Assembly (NCBI RefSeq): GCF_002741015.1
Contig: NZ_CP016620.1
Coordinates: 434,001-498,000 of the forward strand
DNA: 64,000 bases
DNA from: Microvirga ossetica
GTDB lineage: Bacteria > Pseudomonadota > Alphaproteobacteria > Rhizobiales > Beijerinckiaceae
Reading direction: 5' to 3'
A program made the translations under genes and the position numbers. Shown here one piece after another: positions 27,237 through 39,679 of this stretch. The notes under the pieces are model-generated. The model did no database searches and was not told the origin of the DNA. It saw nothing but the letters and a program-made list of their open reading frames with translations. Within the stretch, counting starts at the first letter, position 1. Every line of letters begins with the position of its first letter.

Positions 27237-27449
27237 CTATACGACCCTGTCTACTGTAATACCGGTACGTTGAGAGCGAGATTTCTGACCTTCCGAAATC
27301 GCAGCCTGGACCTCAACATTCCTCAACAGCCTCTCACCTTGCGAGTAAGCCGTCTTCTCGCTGTACCCGGCGCGTATCGCGGCCTGGGTAGCATTGAGAT
27401 CGATGAGGTATTCTTCAGCGAACCGTTTCTGCTTGTCGGTCAGTGCCAT
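27237..27449 (-). pseudogene. phage terminase small subunit, 3'-truncated
   Basis: ATG 27449 starts ALTDKQKRFAEEYLIDLNAT, QAAIRAGYSEKTAYSQGERL, LRNVEVQAAISEG, the N-terminal DNA-binding domain of the terminase_2 family, which recognises phage DNA for packaging. After RTGITVDRVV the frame meets the end of the IS6 fragment. It normally has 140-170 residues; 70 remain. No large terminase or capsid genes follow, so it is a prophage relic. Confidence 0.85.
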
Positions 27450-27581
27450 GGGTTTCACGAGTGATGGAGGCGCGCAAGGCGCACAAGCCGATGCGAGGGT
27501 CGAGGATGCGCATCAAGATCATTTCGGGCTAGGGTCTAGCTCACTGCGGTTGCGCGAGATGCATGCGGTCTGGAGGCGACC

Positions 27582-27689
27582 ATGTTCGGTGACTCCCCGT
27601 CAGGGAGAAGACGTTTCTGGGCCATTATGATCGGGATCGCGATCATAGGGATCGGAGGATTGCTCCTGATGTGGGCCTTTCAGGTGTGA
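27582..27689 (+). CDS. 35-residue membrane peptide
   Basis: ATG 27582 to TGA 27689, with TGGAGGCGACC directly upstream. A short basic head (GDSPSGRRR) is followed by a single membrane helix (FWAIMIGIAIIGIGGLLLMW). The strong ribosome site and basic-inside topology support a real gene. No family is recognised. Confidence 0.5.
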   Translation: MFGDSPSGRRRFWAIMIGIAIIGIGGLLLMWAFQV

Positions 27690-27883
27690 CTCTTTATGCG
27701 AGTTCCACCCAATCCTGAGCGAGCATGTCCGACTGGGAGGCGAGCGAGACGCTCAAGCAAGTTAGCGGATTAAGGATCAGCGCCATAAGAGGCTTTCGGG
27801 CTTTGCACCGATGGATTAGCCAAAAGTCGAAATCGTCCACCACGTAGAGAAGCCTATAACGCGGGCGTGTGGGAGGCTTGGCA

Positions 27884-28036
27884 ATGCAAGACGATGATGA
27901 ATTCGATGATCAGGACCACGTTGTGGGCCCAAAGGTCCTTCGGCCTGACAGGTCCACGGACCGCCTATTCAGATGGATTGGCCTCATTGGCGGCCTCGGC
28001 TTCTGCGCTTTGATGATCGCGCAGATATCCCAGTAG
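27884..28036 (+). CDS. 50-residue membrane peptide
   Basis: ATG 27884 to TAG 28036; GGGAGGC lies seven bases upstream. A strongly acidic N-terminus (QDDDEFDDQD) is followed by a basic patch and one membrane helix (WIGLIGGLGFCALMIAQI). It overlaps the antisense gene 27910-28140, so at most one of the two may be used; its ribosome site is the better. Confidence 0.42.
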   Translation: MQDDDEFDDQDHVVGPKVLRPDRSTDRLFRWIGLIGGLGFCALMIAQISQ

Positions 28037-28140
28037 GAACGGCGGTGCTCGGGAGCTTCGATCTCAATCCAATCCTCAGCGAGCGTGTCTGTCTGGGAGG
28101 CGAGCCAGCCCATGAGGATCTTGTCGTCTGCCGTCTTCAT
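27910..28140 (-). CDS. small soluble protein, antisense overlap
   Basis: About 76 residues from ATG 28140 (a TTG at 28155 is possible). It reads MKTADDKILMGWLASQTDTL, AEDWIEIEAPEHRRSYWDIC. A diverged copy of the SQTDTLAEDWIE segment (SQSDMLAQDWVE) is read from the same strand at about 27705-27745, which supports the frame being coding. It overlaps the 50-residue plus-strand frame almost fully. The function is unknown. Confidence 0.45.
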   Translation of the reverse strand: MKTADDKILMGWLASQTDTLAEDWIEIEAPEHRRSYWDICAIIKAQKPRPPMRPIHLNRRSVDLSGRRTFGPTTWS

Positions 28141-28186
28141 GATGATGTACGGCAAGACCTCAGCTACCTGGCCGGTCTGAGAAATC

Positions 28187-28357
28187 CTATCGCCTTCCCA
28201 GCAGTCGCCTGATGCGCTCGCTCTCCATGGCCTTGTCGGCCACGTGCTGGGCGGCAGTCTTGGCGCTCTGGGCGGATTGTTGAAAGTTTCCTGATGCGAC
28301 GGATCGGATGGCTTGGGAGAGTTCGCGTCGGGCGCTCTGGCAATGATGGCAGGGCAT
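28187..28357 (-). CDS. 56-residue helical protein with CxxC-like head
   Basis: ATG 28357 to TAG 28187; AGGA lies ten bases upstream. It begins MPCHHCQSARRELSQAIRSV (Cys-x2-Cys) and continues as an amphipathic Gln/Ala-rich helix ending ESERIRRLLGRR. No membrane segment. It may be a small DNA- or metal-binding protein, which is inference only. Confidence 0.45.
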   Translation of the reverse strand: MPCHHCQSARRELSQAIRSVASGNFQQSAQSAKTAAQHVADKAMESERIRRLLGRR

Positions 28358-28503
28358 TACATAGTTTCCTGCGGCTTCTCTGCCCTACGCTTGACGTCGT
28401 GCTCTCTCTGCCTTGCTCTATGGTCGAGGGACTTGGGCATTCAGTCTCAATTGACCGGTTATCGCGACTGGGTTCACTTGGATCAGGTGCCTAAGGGTGT
28501 GCC

Positions 28504-28737
28504 ATGTCAGCTAAGTGCCCAAACTGCGCAGAACCACTATTAAGCGTGAAGACCTACAGCGTCGACATTGAAAGCTCAGGTGTCCTACAGAGCGGCACGG
28601 TCTATGCGTGCCCGGCATGCTCTGCCGCTATCAGCGTCTCGCTAGGAGCGCCGCCCATTGTAGCGGGGACAGTCTTGGAAACTGTGACGGACGTCTCGGT
28701 TGATCTGGAGGGCACGCATCCGAGCTTACCTCAATAG
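28504..28737 (+). CDS. 77-residue zinc-ribbon-like protein
   Basis: Two Cys pairs, MSAKCPNCAE (residues 5 and 8) and YACPACSAAISVS (residues 36 and 39), 27 residues apart, form a classic zinc-ribbon layout. The remainder is Val/Ser-rich without a membrane segment. The start at ATG 28504 has only a weak ribosome site (AAGGGTG). No partner is evident. Confidence 0.6.
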   Translation: MSAKCPNCAEPLLSVKTYSVDIESSGVLQSGTVYACPACSAAISVSLGAPPIVAGTVLETVTDVSVDLEGTHPSLPQ

Positions 28738-28837
28738 CCCCAGCGTCTCAGCGAGGCTCTCTTCCCTGTGCTGGCCGGAGGCGTCGAGCTAAAAGTCATG
28801 CCTGGCGAAGGAACATTACCATCACCAGGCAGCAAGA

Positions 28838-29212
28838 TCATTGAGAGCGGCAACGACCGGTCTTGGTTGTCTCACGGTCACCGTCATCATAGTTGATACT
28901 GATGGTCTCACCACCTAATGACGCGATCTTTCCAGGATACCACTTTCCGGCACCCTTGTAGTTGCACTCGACACGGCCGCCGATAGCCCAGTTGTATGGC
29001 CTTACAGCGCTAACAGAGAGGGTCTCCCGATCGCCGTCATCGTATGACACGGTGATATTTCCACCAGACACAGCTTGGATAACGCCGGGATACCAGTAGC
29101 CACCACCTTTGTAGTTGGCCAAAACCCAATCGCCCTTTGACTGTGCGTGAGTTGAACTGATGCCAGCAATGAGGCCCATGGCAATGAGCCCGAGCTTAAC
29201 GGAATTCTTCAT
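28838..29212 (-). CDS. secreted protein with two Tudor-like repeats
   Basis: 124 residues. The signal peptide ends HAQ (residue 24). Two copies of a roughly 38-residue SH3/Tudor-like module follow at 27-64 and 78-115, with shared ANYKG-G-WYPG-I, N-T/I-S and YDDGDRET. In eukaryotic Tudor and agenet domains this pattern forms a small barrel; in exported bacterial proteins its ligand is unknown. The ATG at 29212 has GGGGGCAA upstream. It is isolated, with no operon partner. Confidence 0.75.
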   Translation of the reverse strand: MKNSVKLGLIAMGLIAGISSTHAQSKGDWVLANYKGGGYWYPGVIQAVSGGNITVSYDDGDRETLSVSAVRPYNWAIGGRVECNYKGAGKWYPGKIASLGGETISINYDDGDRETTKTGRCRSQ

Positions 29213-29877
29213 ATTGCCCCCAGAGAGGCCGCACGATCACGGCTAAATCTTGGGTATAGATACCTTGATCAGAGATCAATGACGTTTCGGCACTCTGGCC
29301 GCTTAACATTCGAGATACTTAATACCCACAGTAGTGGCAAAGAGGAACGGCTCCATGAAGTGAGCATATTCACTTGCTACCTCAACAGTCCCAGCCTCTC
29401 AGCGATGCTCTCTTCAACGTAAAGGTTGAGCATCGCGACATGTTGCGGATGGGACTCTCAGAGGCACCGTCAACTTAAACCGATAAGGGTTGTCTGAAGT
29501 CATCACGCTCAGCGCTAAGCCATTGAAAGTACGTCATCCACTCTGGACGAAAAATGCACAAAACGCAGGCGAAACCCGTTAAGTTGACGATGCCCCAAAT
29601 CCGTTCGGCAACTCATCGACATCGGGGCCATGAGCACAAAGGTGGTCCATCGCCTCGAACCATTCATCTTGCCATGGAGGCTGTGCCGGCACTCTATCTT
29701 TATAACCTCGGCCGATTTTCCTATGGCCACAAAGCAAACTCAACAGCCTCATTGACTGCCACCTAAGATGGACATGATTCCAGACCAATTCCTTCTTAAC
29801 CGGATTCATGTAAGGCAGTGGCGTGCGCAAATGTCGCAAGGTCAGTCTGGTACAATGTTTTCGTACTGGAGACGACC
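29213..29877. other. intergenic region upstream of rpoD
   Basis: 665 bases with no assured gene. Near 29381-29415 it repeats, with changes, the sequence at 28731-28765 (CTCAGCGAGGCTCTCTTC-like); on the minus strand both read as the end of a peptide, EESIAERLGLLR and GRESLAETLGLLR, followed by a stop. The rpoD promoter must lie in the right part. Confidence 0.4.
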
Positions 29878-31917
<2,040 letters not shown>

Positions 31918-32240
31918 CATCTCACCGCTGAAAGTGCCATGTTGCGCGGATGAGCGATTTGGCGACCGAAGCTGCACGGCACAGGGGAACTGCGTCCTCC
32001 TGATCTCGGATCTCCATCATGCCGTTCAAGACCAATGCCGCTCGCCGTCATCGCATCCCCAAGCAGTGGCACCGGGTGACAAATAGGGCACAGCCCAGCG
32101 GTGGGTTGTCACCAGGCATGCTGACGGCCTCCCCGAGGCTGCCGACGCGACTTAACGATCGCTAGACCGATCTCCGGTAAACAACGAAAGGTGCGTCGGA
32201 ACCCTGTCCGGCCTGCTGACCGTCATTGTCCGGAGTGTCC

Positions 32241-34242
<2,002 letters not shown>

Positions 34243-34264
34243 TTATCTGTTCGGGCTGGGCTGT

Positions 34265-34585
34265 TTAAGCTGCCTTCTGAGCCGCGGCGGACTGTTCGAT
34301 CACGCCCATGATGTCGGATTCCTTCATGATCAGGAGATCCTGGCCATCGATACGCACCTCGGTGCCGGACCACTTGCCGAAGAGCACGCGGTCGCCGGCC
34401 TTCACGTCGAGGGCGACGACCTTGCCGCTCTCGTCACGGGCGCCGGGGCCGACGGCGACGATTTCGCCCTCTTGCGGCTTCTCCTTGGCGGTGTCCGGGA
34501 TGATGATGCCGCCGGCCGTCTTCTCTTCGGCTTCGATGCGGCGGACGACGACGCGGTCGTGCAGCGGACGGAACTTCATGGGCAA
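34265..34585 (-). CDS. groES: co-chaperonin GroES
   Basis: 106 residues: [20 protein letters not shown], the mobile loop [19 protein letters not shown], and [20 protein letters not shown]. It caps the GroEL ring. The C-terminal extension ([10 protein letters not shown]) makes it about ten residues longer than the E. coli protein. First gene of the operon; GGAGG lies upstream of ATG 34585. The CIRCE element is in the 5' leader. Confidence 0.97.
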   Translation of the reverse strand: MPMKFRPLHDRVVVRRIEAEEKTAGGIIIPDTAKEKPQEGEIVAVGPGARDESGKVVALDVKAGDRVLFGKWSGTEVRIDGQDLLIMKESDIMGVIEQSAAAQKAA

Positions 34586-34634
34586 GCCTCCTCAATATGG
34601 AATTGGAGGCACTCGTCTGCGCCGAGCAGCACGT

Positions 34635-34661
34635 TTAGCACTCGACGCATGGGAGTGCTAA
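34635..34661 (-). promoter_or_regulatory. CIRCE operator (HrcA-binding)
   Basis: A perfect TTAGCACTC-N9-GAGTGCTAA inverted repeat, 50 bases upstream of groES. HrcA represses class I heat-shock genes through this site. Confidence 0.97.
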
Positions 34662-34668
34662 CGCGAGT

Positions 34669-34697
34669 TGATAGCCTGATGCCCCGGTTCAGGCAAG
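34669..34697 (-). promoter_or_regulatory. groESL promoter, alphaproteobacterial sigma-70 type
   Basis: On the minus strand CTTGCC (34697-34692), 17 bases, then CTATCA (34674-34669), close to the rhizobial consensus CTTGAC-N17-CTATAT. Transcription would start just before or within CIRCE, as expected for repression. Confidence 0.7.
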
Positions 34698-34872
34698 ACC
34701 TCTTGACGAGGCCAAGCTTAAGGTGCGTTGGACTCTTGAGAGCACTGTCGGAGCCGGTTGCCCCTGCGGTCCTCGTCGCTCATCCGCTGAGGTCCATCGC
34801 GACGCCGTTCGACAGCTGACGAATGGTCTGGCCTTTGTTACCGCGGCTGGCGCCCCAAAAGGCAACAAAATA

Positions 34873-34899
34873 GCCCCGCCAGCCTGAGGCCAGCGGGGC
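34873..34899. other. GC-rich hairpin
   Basis: GCCCCGC and GCGGGGC flank CAGCCTGAGGCCA, which itself pairs in part. In minus orientation it is followed by TATTTTG, so it could end a leftward transcript, but no gene with that end is seen. Confidence 0.4.
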
Positions 34900-35058
34900 G
34901 GATGAAATGCCTTGGTGATACTCAGTTACGCAACATGAAAGTGACCCACCTCTGCTTGTGAACTTTGACAGGACGATGACGCCATCCACTTGGCGCTGAT
35001 CTCCTGATCGTCCTGGGCGCTCATTGACCCGTCCCATCATGTGTCCATACTGGCTCTC

Positions 35059-35325
35059 ATGAAGCGCCTGATCGGATCCCTCCGAACCCTGCTATCCCGT
35101 CGTCCAAGGACCAGGACTCAAGCGGGCCTCACCGCCGTTGAAGATGAAGCGGTCTGCCTGATTGCGTATGAGGGAGCGGCAGCCTACGCCCGAGCACGGC
35201 AGCAGGCGTATTACTGCCGCGCCAGAGGCAGCGAGCAGGGATTTCGGTTCTGGTCGGCCGTGACGACTGAAGTCGACCGGCGAGCGGGTGCCAGCGCGAA
35301 AGGTGCTCATCAGCAGTCGCGATGA
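35059..35325 (+). CDS. small conserved basic protein
   Basis: 88 residues from ATG 35059 (GTG 35041 also possible). The basic head (MKRLIGSLRTLLSRRPRTRT) is followed by a helical core (AAAYARARQQAYYCRARGSE, QGFRFWSAVTTEVDRRAG). The core resembles short uncharacterised proteins of this size that I believe are common in Methylobacteriaceae. Soluble; function unknown. Confidence 0.5.
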   Translation: MKRLIGSLRTLLSRRPRTRTQAGLTAVEDEAVCLIAYEGAAAYARARQQAYYCRARGSEQGFRFWSAVTTEVDRRAGASAKGAHQQSR

Positions 35326-35384
35326 GGCTCAGCAGGCTGCGTTAAAACCAATTCTGGGATGCGCATGAATTCCGGACAAAAGTC

Positions 35385-35690
35385 GTTTCGCGTTTACCGT
35401 CAGTTCAATGGTGGAGCCGCATCTAGGAACAGTGGTTACCCGACCGCACTCCCGGCCAAGCCCAGGACACATAATTCCTCTTATCGTGGACTTGGCCGGG
35501 TCCAAGGCGTAGCAGGCGGATTTTCATTGGGACACGGCCGGCTTGGACGGCATCAATCTCGGCGCGACGCCAACCCCCCGGTAAATGCGTCAGGCAAGAG
35601 CGAGCACGACGGTCAGCAGCGCTTGCGGGACTCAGATCATCTGGCCGGGGATTTGACTGATCGAGAAGCCACGCATGGTGATAAGGGCGC
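35385..35690 (-). repeat. diverged copy of a 300-base unit with hairpin and tiny gene relic
   Basis: It resembles 49255-49560 along its length: first a segment with GAGCCGCATCT and GCCCGACCG-ACTCCCGGC, then a long hairpin with arms CCCGGCCAAGCCCA and TGGACTTGGCCGGG (about 35453-35502), then on the minus strand a remnant of the 36-residue membrane gene (readable PG-MI-VPQALLTVVLALA), which here carries stops and is broken. The copy at 49 kb keeps the gene open. Confidence 0.6.
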
Positions 35691-35699
35691 TCTCGGAAC

Positions 35700-35993
35700 T
35701 CACGGCTCGGCGACGGGATAGGATGCTATCGGGACGAGGTCGAAATTCCTCATCGGATAAGGCCGCTCGCCTTGTGACCCAATGGCCTTTCTCAAGATGG
35801 CCTTGATGTGTTCTTTCACAGCGACATCGTCAGCGCCAACTTCAGCCGCGATTGTGGAACGCTCCTTGCCGGCCTTCAAGCAGCGGAGAATCTGAGCTTC
35901 CGGATCTGTCAGCGAATACTGTTGATTGAGATTGGCCGCGGAGAGCAGCCTATCTGCGCCAGTATTCAGGATGGTGGAAACGACCCTTGTCAT
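35700..35993 (-). CDS. LuxR-type HTH protein without receiver domain
   Basis: 97 residues from ATG 35993 with TAGGGA upstream. The HTH is YSLTDPEAQILRCLKAGKER, STIAAEVGADDVAVKEHIKA, ILRKAIGS, the GerE/LuxR DNA-binding domain. There is no receiver or autoinducer domain; upstream DNA on this strand (36000-36650) shows no coherent receiver frame, so it is either a natural HTH-only regulator or the 3' remnant of a response regulator. The full-length LuxR protein at 47134-47886 has a similar C-terminus (STIKVHVKSILRKIG). Confidence 0.7.
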   Translation of the reverse strand: MTRVVSTILNTGADRLLSAANLNQQYSLTDPEAQILRCLKAGKERSTIAAEVGADDVAVKEHIKAILRKAIGSQGERPYPMRNFDLVPIASYPVAEP

Positions 35994-36656
35994 TGCTATC
36001 CCTACGGATAAACGCCTGGTGACACTTTGCCTGTGGAGCCGGATGAAGCGCCATAGCGCTTCGGAGGTAAGACAGCCACCGGGCCTACTTTGCTGAGAAC
36101 GCGCCGATGATGTCGCAAGGCGCAGAGAGCTTGCGTACCTTGCTCCAGTGCAGATCCTGCAGTGTGTTGAAGTCCGACGAGGAGCCCGGGAGGGCAGTCC
36201 ATCCGTGCCGTCTCCCGGGTCTCGTCGACAGCTGTCGTCGACAGGCAGCTGAAGCCAGAGTGAGGTGATTTGCTGGAAGAGACAAGCGGCACGAATGGGG
36301 CGCGGCAGCGTGGCGCACGATCGGCGCGCCAAGGCGTGAACGGAAAACGCCCCGGCTGAGGGCTGTCTGAAACCTCACCCAGGGCGTTGAGCGGAGGGTA
36401 GAGCTCCGCACCGGATCGAGATGGTTCGCATCAGACCCGGTGAAAGCATCCTGAGCCGACAGAGTAAACATTTGGTGTGCTGGGATGGGGCCATCAGGTG
36501 ACGCGTGTCGCCATCGCGCGATCATTGAAAGGCAGGCCATAGACATGGCAATGCTCTTCGGGTCAGAGAGGTCGCACCCGTCCGTCAGCCAGAGCTTGCT
36601 GACTCCTGTGTGATTTCCAGCTTTTCTTCGGGACCATCCGCTGCCTAGCTTGGGGC
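35994..36656. other. stretch without assured gene
   Basis: 663 bases. Long frames exist on the minus strand, but their composition is not protein-like and I recognise nothing. It could hold the decayed 5' part of the LuxR-type gene and the promoter of the Crp/Fnr gene. Confidence 0.4.
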
Positions 36657-37442
36657 ATGAAACCCGATATCTACGCCCTTGCTCCAGCTCCGAAGGTCGA
36701 TCACCGTACCAACCGGCTCCTGGCGGCTTTAGATTCCGATGACTTTGCGGCACTGGAGCCGCACCTGCACGGGGTCAGCCTGCAACAGGATCAGGTGTTG
36801 TACGAGGCCGGCGATCCCCTGCGCCATGCCTTCTTTCCCCATGACACGGTAGTGTCGCTGGTGGCCGTGTTGAAGGATGGCCGCTCGGCCGAGATGGCGG
36901 TCTATGGCCGGGAAGGGGCCTTGGGCCTCGTCAGTTCCATGACAGCCCTCCAGTCCTTTGGGCGCTACATCGTACAAGCTGACGGTACCGCTTCCCGAAT
37001 CGAGCTGGAGCGCCTGCAGGAGGTGATCGGCACCCGTCCGAAGGTGCGCCAGCTGGTGCTGAACTTTGCCGAAGCCATGATGGCCCGCGTGCTGCAGAAC
37101 GTGGCCTGCAACGCGGTCCACAGTGTCGAGGCCCGGTGTTGCCGCTGGATCTTGAGCATGCACGACCGGCTGGATCGGGACGCTGTGCCGCTCACACACG
37201 AGTTCCTGGCCGACATGTTGGGGGTGCAGCGCTCCACCGTCAGCAGCATCGCACGAGCGCTGCAGGAGGCGGGGCTGATCCGGCAGGGCCGGGGTGTGAT
37301 CACGGTGATGGATCGGGCCGGCCTGGAGCAGACCTCCTGCGAGTGCTACGGCACGGTGCGCCGCAGCTTCGAGCGGCTGTTGCCTCACACCTATAGGAAC
37401 AACCCAACACCTGATCTCCGCCAGCCACGTCGTGGTTCCTGA
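36657..37442 (+). CDS. Crp/Fnr-family transcriptional regulator
   Basis: 261 residues. A cyclic-nucleotide-binding fold (about 20-140: [50 protein letters not shown]) is joined to a winged HTH (about 180-230: [40 protein letters not shown]). It lacks the Cys cluster of Fnr, so oxygen sensing through Fe-S is unlikely. Such proteins are frequent in Methylobacteriaceae and are often stress regulators; ligand and targets are unknown. Confidence 0.9.
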   Translation: MKPDIYALAPAPKVDHRTNRLLAALDSDDFAALEPHLHGVSLQQDQVLYEAGDPLRHAFFPHDTVVSLVAVLKDGRSAEMAVYGREGALGLVSSMTALQSFGRYIVQADGTASRIELERLQEVIGTRPKVRQLVLNFAEAMMARVLQNVACNAVHSVEARCCRWILSMHDRLDRDAVPLTHEFLADMLGVQRSTVSSIARALQEAGLIRQGRGVITVMDRAGLEQTSCECYGTVRRSFERLLPHTYRNNPTPDLRQPRRGS

Positions 37443-37534
37443 TCGTCGTGCCATGCCAGCTGTTGAGAGCCGGCAGGATTCGCAGGCGACGTTGTCTGCG
37501 CTACCTGGGATCTGGGATAGGAGATGGGAGCGTG

Positions 37535-37753
37535 ATGTCCGATCACGTCTACAAAGTCGTTGAACTGGTGGGCTCATCGCCCAACAGCATCGAGGATGCG
37601 ATCCAGACGGCGATCAAGCGGGCCGATCAGACCTTGCGCAACCTGCGCTGGTTTGAGGTGATGCAAACCCGTGGTCACGTGGAGAACGACGAGGTTCAGC
37701 ATTATCAGGTCGTGCTCAAGGCCGGTTGTACGCTGGAAGGCGAAGGGCCATAG
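37535..37753 (+). CDS. dodecin family protein
   Basis: 72 residues: [40 protein letters not shown], and the C-terminal strand [15 protein letters not shown]. The flavin-stacking Trp is in LRWFEV, and the conserved Gln is in VQHYQV. Dodecins form hollow 12-mers that store or buffer flavins. The ATG at 37535 has TAGGAG upstream. It lies 92 bases after the Crp/Fnr gene and may be co-transcribed. Confidence 0.93.
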   Translation: MSDHVYKVVELVGSSPNSIEDAIQTAIKRADQTLRNLRWFEVMQTRGHVENDEVQHYQVVLKAGCTLEGEGP

Positions 37754-38028
37754 CGGGGTGCGGCGAGCGAACGCTTTTAGCCTATTAAAGCGATGGCGCT
37801 CGGCGGTTTTTTATACCGTCGATGATCAGCGGATTTGCGTTTATCGATGATGTCGGAGGGCTCTGGTGTATTGAGAGCCACAACACCTTTTCTGCCAAAG
37901 CGCATTGACATGATCAGGAACTAGCGCAGCCCCTGCGAGCGTAGGCTCATGGATGTGCTACCTCGAGCAGCACGAAGGATGGATTCCGCGCCTCCAAATC
38001 CGGCTCGTCCGCCCTGCGCTTGGGGCCT
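37754..38028. other. intergenic region, convergent
   Basis: Between the dodecin gene and the convergent TetR gene. No gene is seen; no clear terminator stem with T-run. Confidence 0.4.
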
Positions 38029-38595
38029 CTACTCAGCGACTCCTCTGAGTAACAGGCGGTTGACCGCCTGGACGACCCGCTCGTGCTCCTCCTCCGAAAA
38101 TGGGCTCAGCTCATGCATCTCGAGGCTGTTCAGGCCCTCAATGGCCAGCCAGCCCACCAGCGCCGCGTCCAGATCATCCGACGTGGCTTTCAGGGTCTCC
38201 AGGGTCGCCTTGATGACCGCCCGCACGGGATCAAGCAGGCGCGGGTTTTCGGCCGACGCGGCCAGCATGCCATTGGCGACCCCCTTCGTCCTGTCCTGGC
38301 GCAGCTTGAGCAGCGCCGCCGTGCACAGGCGGGCTTCCAGGTTGCGCCCGGGCTCGGCCTGAGCGCGAAGGGCCTCCCGCTCCGCAGAAACCTCGTCAAC
38401 GAGGCGCTGGACCATGGCCTGAAGCAGCGTTTCCTTGCTGGGAAAGTTGTAGAGAAGCCCACCCTTGCTGAGACCGGCCTTTTCGGCCACGGTGTCCAGC
38501 GTCAGCCGTCCCGACCCGATCTCACTCACCAGCTCCGCAGCCGCGTCGAGAATTTTCTCACGGGAACTCTTTCGGCCTCGAACCCGTCCCGCCAT
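38029..38595 (-). CDS. TetR/AcrR-family regulator
   Basis: 188 residues from ATG 38595 (in-frame starts further up are possible). N-terminal HTH: SREKILDAAAELVSEIGSGR, LTLDTVAEKAGLSKGGLLYN, FPSKETLLQAMVQRLVDEV, with the TetR LYNFPSKE-LL box. The C-terminal half is a helical ligand domain of the TetR_C type with GWLAIEGLNSLEMHELSPFS. Target and inducer are unknown; no adjacent efflux pump is in divergent position. Confidence 0.88.
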   Translation of the reverse strand: MAGRVRGRKSSREKILDAAAELVSEIGSGRLTLDTVAEKAGLSKGGLLYNFPSKETLLQAMVQRLVDEVSAEREALRAQAEPGRNLEARLCTAALLKLRQDRTKGVANGMLAASAENPRLLDPVRAVIKATLETLKATSDDLDAALVGWLAIEGLNSLEMHELSPFSEEEHERVVQAVNRLLLRGVAE

Positions 38596-38916
38596 GCACC
38601 ACTCTTGCCCTGAAGTGTCCAGCCGAAGATCCATTCGCCATATCGGCGCCCCTCCTGCCAGCGTCAAGAAGAGAGCATGACTTCGCGGCGGAGGGTCTCG
38701 GCGCGGTCCTGTCGCGCAATCGAGGTCAGGCTTTTGGAAGAGAGTATGCCGGAATGTATTCTCGTTGACACGTGCACCCGCCTTGGCCCTTATACCGTGA
38801 CGCAGATGGGGTGAAGGCTTGGTGAAGCCACGCCTTCACGTCTTCCATGTGCTCAACGTTCGTCGGCACGTCAGCCGATCCGGTCGCAGCCTACCCGGTC
38901 AAAACAAGGAGCTCTG

Positions 38917-39633
38917 GTGAAAACCCTCGTTATCTGTTCCGGCGGATTGGACTCCGTCACGCTCGCGCACAAAGTTGCGGCTGAGCACACGCTCACGCGC
39001 CTGGTGTCCTTCGACTATGGCCAGCGCCACAAAAAGGAACTCGACGCCGCGCGGGCCTGCGCGGTTCGCCTCGCTGTGCCGCACGACACCGTCGACATTA
39101 CCGCAGTCGGGCGCCTGTTAACGGGATCGGCCCTCACCAGCGGGGAGCCTGTTCCAGAGGGGCATTATGCCGAAGAGACGATGCGGATTACGGTCGTGCC
39201 GAACCGCAACGCCATCATGCTGGCGATTGCCTTCGGCGGCGCTGCTGCCGGGCAGGTCGAGGCGGTGGCGGCTGCGGTCCATGGTGGCGACCACTTCATC
39301 TACCCGGATTGTCGCCCGGACTTCATCGAGAGCTTCGAGACCATGCAGCGCCATGCGCTGGAGGGGATCGCTCGCATCGCGCTCTACACTCCCTTCGTGC
39401 GGCTGAACAAAGCCGACATCGTGCGTGAAGGAGCACGGCTGGGCGTGCCCTTTGCCGACACTTGGTCCAGCTACCAGGGTGGCGAGCGTCATTGCGGGCG
39501 CTGCGGCACCTGTGTCGAGCGGCGCGAGGCCTTTCATCTCGCCGGTATTGAGGATCCAACCCCGTATGAGGATCCGGACTACTGGATCGAGGCTTGCCGC
39601 GAGCACCAAGCCGGGCAGCTGCCTCAGGCTTAG
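38917..39633 (+). CDS. queC: 7-cyano-7-deazaguanine synthase QueC, first zinc Cys replaced
   Basis: 238 residues from GTG 38917 (AAGGAG upstream). The ATP-pyrophosphatase PP-loop is CSGGLDSVTLAHKV (8-13 SGGLDS). The C-terminal zinc knuckle reads TWSSYQGGERHCGRCGTCVE. Cys193, 196 and 199 are kept, but the first ligand, normally Cys in WSCY, is Ser185. QueC turns 7-carboxy-7-deazaguanine into preQ0 for queuosine or DNA deazaguanines. queD, queE and queF are absent; a VUT transporter gene follows 46 bases later. Confidence 0.9.
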   Translation: MKTLVICSGGLDSVTLAHKVAAEHTLTRLVSFDYGQRHKKELDAARACAVRLAVPHDTVDITAVGRLLTGSALTSGEPVPEGHYAEETMRITVVPNRNAIMLAIAFGGAAAGQVEAVAAAVHGGDHFIYPDCRPDFIESFETMQRHALEGIARIALYTPFVRLNKADIVREGARLGVPFADTWSSYQGGERHCGRCGTCVERREAFHLAGIEDPTPYEDPDYWIEACREHQAGQLPQA

Positions 39634-39679
39634 CCAGAGCAACCACACTGATGAGATGAATTCTGTGGAGGACACGACC

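Noticed and set aside
35359..35721. 120-codon plus-strand frame
   Set aside because: It runs through the hairpin of the 300-base repeat and opposite the tiny-gene relic; no protein-like features.
38700..38916. Possible preQ1 riboswitch before queC
   Set aside because: No preQ1-I style C-rich pseudoknot loop with A-rich tail, and no convincing type II fold by eye.
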